Positions 5,782-9,716 of a stretch of DNA of 9,716 nucleotides are shown one piece after another. The DNA is from Lachnospiraceae bacterium (GTDB lineage Bacteria; Bacillota_A; Clostridia; Lachnospirales; Lachnospiraceae): the NCBI GenBank assembly GCA_009774465.1, contig VSNT01000306.1, forward strand, positions 1 to 9,716, read 5' to 3'. The number at the start of each line of letters is the position of its first letter. The stretch's first letter is position 1. The notes beneath the pieces were generated by a model. The model searched no databases and was not told where the DNA came from. It saw nothing but the letters and a program-made list of their open reading frames with translations. The position numbers and the translations under genes are program-made.

Positions 5782-6126
5782 ATGGAAATCAAGATTCCTA
5801 AAGAAGTCCGCCAGCACAAAGAAAGCATTTTTTTCGGCCTGTCCACCCGGCAATTCTTCTGCGCCGTGATTGCCGTGGGGATTGCCGTCGCCGTCTATCT
5901 GCTGTTAGGCCCGGCCATTGGCAAGGAAAACGCCAGCTGGCTGTGCGTCCTGGCCGCCGCGCCTATGGCCGTAGCGGGCTTCTTCAGCTACAACGGCCTG
6001 ACCCTGGAGCAGTTTGCCTGGGCCTTCATCAAATCGGAGGCTCTATGCGCTGGAGGTCGGCGCTTTGTCTCCGAAAACTTCTACTACAATATGCTGGGCA
6101 GAAAGGAGGGGATCGACTTTGATTAA
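5782..6126 (+). CDS. prgI: PrgI family conjugation membrane protein
   Basis: 114 residues beginning MEIKIPKEVRQHKESIFFGLSTRQFF, the characteristic PrgI opening. Two membrane helices lie at about residues 25-43 and 50-68, and the polar C-terminus (ENFYYNMLGRKEG) is typical for the family. PrgI is a VirB3-like inner-membrane partner of the VirB4 ATPase in Gram-positive conjugation systems. The stop codon (6124-6126) overlaps the virB4 start by eight bases, so the two are probably translationally coupled. About 4 kb of foreign sequence now separates it from trbL, and no convincing forward promoter was found in 5657-5781. Its expression may depend on read-through or on an unrecognised promoter. 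A relic resembling its 5' end is at 1726-1759. Confidence 0.9.
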   Translation: MEIKIPKEVRQHKESIFFGLSTRQFFCAVIAVGIAVAVYLLLGPAIGKENASWLCVLAAAPMAVAGFFSYNGLTLEQFAWAFIKSEALCAGGRRFVSENFYYNMLGRKEGIDFD

Positions 6127-8443
6127 AGCCCTGATTGCCGCCAATAAGAGCGAGCGGGACAAATTCAAGATACCCCGCAGCGTCCAGCAGTCCATCCCCA
6201 TCAAGTGCGTCTATGAGGACGGCACCTGGTTAGTGGGCCGCAAGCACAGTAGGACGTGGCAGTTTACCGATGTGAACTATGCCGCAGCGTCCGAGGAGGA
6301 CCGCCGGGGGATCTTCCTGTCCTACGGTGGAGTGCTGAACAGCCTGCCCACGGACGCCGCCGCCAAGATCACCATTATCAACCGCCGCCTCAATCCCGTG
6401 GACTTTGAGCGCACCATCCTGATGAAAGAGCGGGGGGACGGCCTGGACAAATACCGCCGGGAATCCAACCAAATCCTCACCCAGCGGGCCGCCGAGAGCA
6501 ACAATCTGGTCCAGGAGAAGTATATCACCCTGTCCATCCCTCAGCGGGGGATCGACGAGACACGGGCCTACTTCCGTAGGGTGGACGCCAACCTCTCCAA
6601 GAGCTTCGGGCGGCTGGACAGCGGGGCCCGGCCTGTCTCCAACCACGACCGGCTCCGTATCCTCCATGACTTTTTCCGTCCCGGCGAGGAACAGTATTTC
6701 ACCTTCGACCAGACCGCCGCCATCCGCCATGGCCTGGACTTCCGGGACCTGATCTGCCCGGACGGGATGAGGTTTCGAGCCGGGTACTTTGAGATGGGGG
6801 ACAAGGTGGGCCGGGTGCTGTTCCTCAAGGATTTTGCCAGCTACATCAAGGACAGCATGATCGCCGACCTGTCCGACTTCTCCCGTAATCTCATGCTGTC
6901 CATTGACATCCTGCCTATCCCCACCGACGAGGCCGTGAAGGAAATCCAGGGACGTATCCTGGGAATTGAGACAGACATCACCCGCTGGCAGCAGCGGCAG
7001 AACGACAAGAACAATTTTACCGCCACTGTGCCCTATGAGCTGGAACAGCTCCGGGGGGAGGCAAAAGAATTTCTGTCCGACCTTACGGAACGGGACCAGC
7101 GGATGATGTTCGCCGTGGTCACGCTGGTGCATATCGCAGACAGCGTGGAGCAGCTGGACGCCGACACCGAGACCCTGTTGTCCATAGGCCGGGAACACCT
7201 CTGCCAGTTCTCCGTCCTGCGATACCAGCAGGAGGACGGCTTGAATACCGTCCTGCCCTACGGTCTGCGCCGGGTAAAGTCTTTACGGACGCTGACCACC
7301 GAGAGCACAGCCGTTCTTATGCCCTTCCGTGTCCAGGAGATTCAAGACCCCGGCGGCCTGCCCTACGGAATCAACGCCATTTCCAAAAATCTGTTGATTT
7401 GTGACCGCAAACGGCTCATTTCTCCCCACGCTTTTTACCTGGGCGTGTCCGGCTCCGGTAAGTCTATGGCAATGAAGTCCACCATTGAAAATGTGGCCCT
7501 CGCCACCAATGACGACATCATTATCATTGACGCCGAACGGGAGTACGGCCCTCTGGCCCGTGCCTTGGGCGGGGAGGTCATTGAAATCTCCCCCAACAGC
7601 AAGCACCATATTAACCCTCTGGAGATAACCGAGGACTATGGAGACGGGGACGACCCCGTTGCCATGAAGTCGGAGATCATCACCAGCATTTTGGAGCAGC
7701 AGATGGGCGTGGGGCGGCTGACCGGCGGCCACAAGTCCATCATTGACCGCTGTACCTCCAACGTCTACCAGAATTATTTCAGCAGCCGGGGCAAAGCCCC
7801 CATGCCCCTGTTGACCGATTGGAGGAATGAGGTCATGCGGCAGGTGGACCCGGAGGCCCGGGAAATCGCCCTGGTTGCCGAGCTGATCACTGAGGGCAGC
7901 TTGAACGTATTCGCCCACCCCGGCAACGTAAACATGGACAACCGGATCGTGGTCCTGGACCTCTATGAGATGGGGGAGCAGCTTCGGCCCACCGCCCTGG
8001 TGGTCACACTGGAGGCCATCCAGAACCGTGTCATGGAAAACCGCAAGCGGGGAAAGTACACCTGGGTATTCCTGGACGAGTGCTATCTGTACTTCAAATA
8101 TCACTACTCCGGGGAATTTCTCTACCGGGCGTGGAAACGCTTTCGGAAGTACGCCGCCCCTATGACCGCCGCCACACAGAATATCGAAGAGTGCTTGAAA
8201 TCCGAGACGGCCCGGCTCATGCTGGCCAACTCGGAATTTTTACTGCTGTTCAATCAGGCGGCCACCGACCGGGCGGAGCTGGCAAAGCTGCTGCATATCT
8301 CCGACACACAGATGGGCTACATCACCAACGCCGAGGCGGGCCACGGCCTTCTGAGGATCGGCGGCTCCCTGGTGCCCTTCTCCAACACCATTCCCAAGGA
8401 TACAGAGCTGTATAAGCTCATGTCCACTACCCCTGGGGAATGA
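6119..8443 (+). CDS. virB4: VirB4-like conjugation ATPase
   Basis: 774 residues, the motor ATPase of the type IV secretion complex, at the inner membrane. The Walker A motif GVSGSGKS is at residues 442-449, the Walker B motif VFLDE has D653 and E654, and the TQN motif of the VirB4/HerA group has Q687. The N-terminal 400 residues form the VirB4 N-terminal region that contacts the membrane subunits. Start choice: AGGAGGGG at 6104-6111 lies seven bases before TTG 6119, giving LIKALIAANKSERDKFKIPRS. The longer frame from 6014 is only prgI sequence read in another frame and is rejected. Length and motifs are normal, with no visible damage. It overlaps prgI by eight bases and is followed by a hairpin. 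Confidence 0.95.
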   Translation: MIKALIAANKSERDKFKIPRSVQQSIPIKCVYEDGTWLVGRKHSRTWQFTDVNYAAASEEDRRGIFLSYGGVLNSLPTDAAAKITIINRRLNPVDFERTILMKERGDGLDKYRRESNQILTQRAAESNNLVQEKYITLSIPQRGIDETRAYFRRVDANLSKSFGRLDSGARPVSNHDRLRILHDFFRPGEEQYFTFDQTAAIRHGLDFRDLICPDGMRFRAGYFEMGDKVGRVLFLKDFASYIKDSMIADLSDFSRNLMLSIDILPIPTDEAVKEIQGRILGIETDITRWQQRQNDKNNFTATVPYELEQLRGEAKEFLSDLTERDQRMMFAVVTLVHIADSVEQLDADTETLLSIGREHLCQFSVLRYQQEDGLNTVLPYGLRRVKSLRTLTTESTAVLMPFRVQEIQDPGGLPYGINAISKNLLICDRKRLISPHAFYLGVSGSGKSMAMKSTIENVALATNDDIIIIDAEREYGPLARALGGEVIEISPNSKHHINPLEITEDYGDGDDPVAMKSEIITSILEQQMGVGRLTGGHKSIIDRCTSNVYQNYFSSRGKAPMPLLTDWRNEVMRQVDPEAREIALVAELITEGSLNVFAHPGNVNMDNRIVVLDLYEMGEQLRPTALVVTLEAIQNRVMENRKRGKYTWVFLDECYLYFKYHYSGEFLYRAWKRFRKYAAPMTAATQNIEECLKSETARLMLANSEFLLLFNQAATDRAELAKLLHISDTQMGYITNAEAGHGLLRIGGSLVPFSNTIPKDTELYKLMSTTPGE

Positions 8444-8471
8444 AATCCCACCGTGAGACGTGAATCACATA

Positions 8472-8498
8472 GGGCGCACTCCACGGCGGAGTGCGCCC
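8472..8498 (+). terminator. Terminator-like hairpin between virB4 and the CD1108-like gene
   Basis: GGGCGCACTCC (8472-8482) pairs perfectly with GGAGTGCGCCC (8488-8498) around ACGGC, an 11-bp GC-rich stem. ACTATTTTTT follows, so a run of six T begins five bases after the stem. It could act as a partial terminator that lowers expression of the next gene, whose RBS begins 11 bases after the stem, or as an RNA-stabilising structure. Confidence 0.6.
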
Positions 8499-8508
8499 AC
8501 TATTTTTT

Positions 8509-8514
8509 AGGAGG
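8509..8514 (+). promoter_or_regulatory. Ribosome binding site pointing to an ATA start
   Basis: A perfect AGGAGG, seven bases before ATA 8522. No ATG, GTG or TTG in the correct frame lies between here and ATG 8618, which is over 100 bases away. Confidence 0.65.
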
Positions 8515-8521
8515 CGAGACT

Positions 8522-9716
8522 ATAACTAAAATTAAGGAACGCAGCAGCAGCGACAAAATAAAAAATCTGGGCAAGCGCAAAAACGGCAAGCAAATCCAGC
8601 AGAGGGCCCGCCGAATTATGACGGCCAAGCTGAAAAAGGAACTGGCCCAGCAGAAACGGAGTAGTGGCTCCGTCACTGAGCAGCCCCGTGACAGCAGTGC
8701 CACCACCGAGGCGGTCGATCAGGTGGAGCAGACCACCGGGGCCGCTGTCCATGAGGGTGGTCATCAGATAAAACAGGGCGTTTCCAGGGCTGTTACAAAA
8801 GCAAAAAAAGAGCGGCAGAAAATAAAGGAACGGCAGAATCAGCCCCAAAAATCGGATACTCAGGCCCCAGGGGTACCGGGGCAACATGCCCCAGCTACAC
8901 CGGAGACAGGCGCGGTATCCTCTGAGCCGTCACCGTCCTCCGTTGCGCCCGGCTCCACACCCAGGCAAGCACCAGCGCCACTGGACAGACCGCCAGCGCC
9001 CAGGGTGCGGCCAGACGACCACCCACGCAGCTCGACCGGGCCAAAAGTGCGTCCAGCGGATACGCTGTCACATCCCCCAGCGTCCAAGGAGCGGACGGCC
9101 ACCGCCCCACTCACATCCAATGTACGGCCAGCAGATACACCAGTCAGGCAGACGGGGGCCAAGATACCCAGCACAGCGGCCAAGGGACAAATTGCGGAGG
9201 CTCCAGTAACTCCGCCTATTCCATCGCCAGGGGACCGTATGTTGCAACAGTCCATGAGCCCACGGTGGGAGCAGGTCAGACACCCGGATCGGTCAAGCAC
9301 CCCACCAGCCAGCAGCGGACAGCCCGTTTCTACTCACTACAACAAACAGTCCCTTCCCGTCAGAAACTCCACAGCTTCAAAAGATAACCTCTCTCCCCAA
9401 AATCAATCTATCAATCCATCCATCAAGGAGCGCCCCCGGCGCTCCTCCGTTCTGAAAGAGAAGCCCCACGACGGATCATTTACCCCTCGGCCCCGGCAGC
9501 CTGTGGGACAAGCTCTAAAAAATGTGGCAGCTCCGGTAAATACCTCTGCGCCTATAGGGAAAAAACACGCCGCAAAAACGATTATGGAACACGCCAAGCG
9601 CAAGGCGCAGAGGGAGGCCCAGAGGAACATATTTCAGCGGACAAAGCAGACGGCCAAAACCGCCGCCGGTCTGTCCAGGAAAGCGGCCATTGTCACTACA
9701 AAGGCGGTCAAGGCCC
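8522..9716 (+). CDS. CD1108-like mobile element protein, N-terminal part (3' end outside window)
   Basis: The frame is open for 398 codons to the window edge with no stop. The first 60 residues are very basic (TKIKERSSSDKIKNLGKRKNGK, then RRIMTAKLKKEL). A long Pro/Ser/Thr-rich, probably disordered region follows, with the unit VRP(A/D)D at residues 162, 176 and 201. A basic, alanine-rich stretch closes the visible part (RKAAIVTTKAVKA), where relatives usually enter a membrane helix. In clostridial elements the gene after virB4 often encodes a large CD1108-type protein with a C-terminal cell-wall hydrolase domain. That domain would lie beyond the window, so the assignment rests on position and N-terminal character. 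Start: ATA 8522, set by AGGAGG. The alternative ATG 8618 has no comparable RBS and would drop 32 plausible residues. Confidence 0.65.
   Translation, partial: MTKIKERSSSDKIKNLGKRKNGKQIQQRARRIMTAKLKKELAQQKRSSGSVTEQPRDSSATTEAVDQVEQTTGAAVHEGGHQIKQGVSRAVTKAKKERQKIKERQNQPQKSDTQAPGVPGQHAPATPETGAVSSEPSPSSVAPGSTPRQAPAPLDRPPAPRVRPDDHPRSSTGPKVRPADTLSHPPASKERTATAPLTSNVRPADTPVRQTGAKIPSTAAKGQIAEAPVTPPIPSPGDRMLQQSMSPRWEQVRHPDRSSTPPASSGQPVSTHYNKQSLPVRNSTASKDNLSPQNQSINPSIKERPRRSSVLKEKPHDGSFTPRPRQPVGQALKNVAAPVNTSAPIGKKHAAKTIMEHAKRKAQREAQRNIFQRTKQTAKTAAGLSRKAAIVTTKAVKA

Noticed and set aside
6014..6118. Longer virB4 start at 6014
   Set aside because: The added residues are prgI out of frame. TTG 6119 has a well-spaced AGGAGG and gives a normal VirB4 N-terminus.
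6230..8104. Long minus-strand frames (322 and 273 codons) opposite virB4
   Set aside because: They are antisense shadows of a GC-rich gene, with low-complexity translations and no RBS or family features.
9005..9136. VRP(A/D)D units as a possible tandem repeat or CRISPR-like array
   Set aside because: There are only three short units at uneven spacing within a proline-rich linker. No DNA-level repeat array is present.

Overview
This window is part of the type IV secretion (mating-pore) module of an integrative conjugative element of the kind found in gut Clostridia. The GC-rich coding sequence and the gene types and order (Maff2-like small membrane protein, TrbL/VirB6-like protein, MT-A70 methyltransferase, PrgI, VirB4 ATPase, CD1108-like protein) suggest a high-GC member of the Oscillospirales. 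That host assignment is inference from gene content and composition, not from a marker gene.

Layout. Positions 2-280 hold the 3' part of a Maff2-like gene. A 13-bp hairpin and a strong ribosome binding site (RBS) lead into trbL (347-1186). An orphan MT-A70-type adenine methyltransferase (1183-1710) overlaps the trbL stop. Positions 1707-5781 are an insertion relative to the simple trbL-methyltransferase-prgI order. It contains a scrap resembling the start of prgI fused to a diverged second copy of the trbL 3' end (about 89% identical), then a low-GC gene on the opposite strand (here called orfX) for a membrane protein. orfX is broken into two pieces by two tandem copies of an IS5/IS1182-type insertion sequence (2614-4128 and 4135-5650). 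The conjugation genes resume with prgI (5782-6126), virB4 (6119-8443) and a long proline-rich CD1108-like gene that runs off the window (8522-9716).

How the parts relate. trbL, prgI and virB4 encode inner-membrane pore components and the motor ATPase of the conjugation machine. The methyltransferase may modify transferred DNA to evade restriction. The strongest observations concern history and regulation. The two IS copies and the outer flanks are separated by single copies of TAATTA. Removing both IS copies rebuilds one 245-codon membrane-protein gene exactly in frame. The IS copies share a 1,033-bp identical core between diverged ends, which indicates gene conversion. orfX has a good sigma-A-type promoter (TTGTCA-17-TATGAT) lying on top of the prgI ribosome binding site. 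The trbL-prgI gap looks like a cargo slot in which two element lineages were spliced together. Several genes of the module appear to start with ATT, ATA or ATC rather than ATG.
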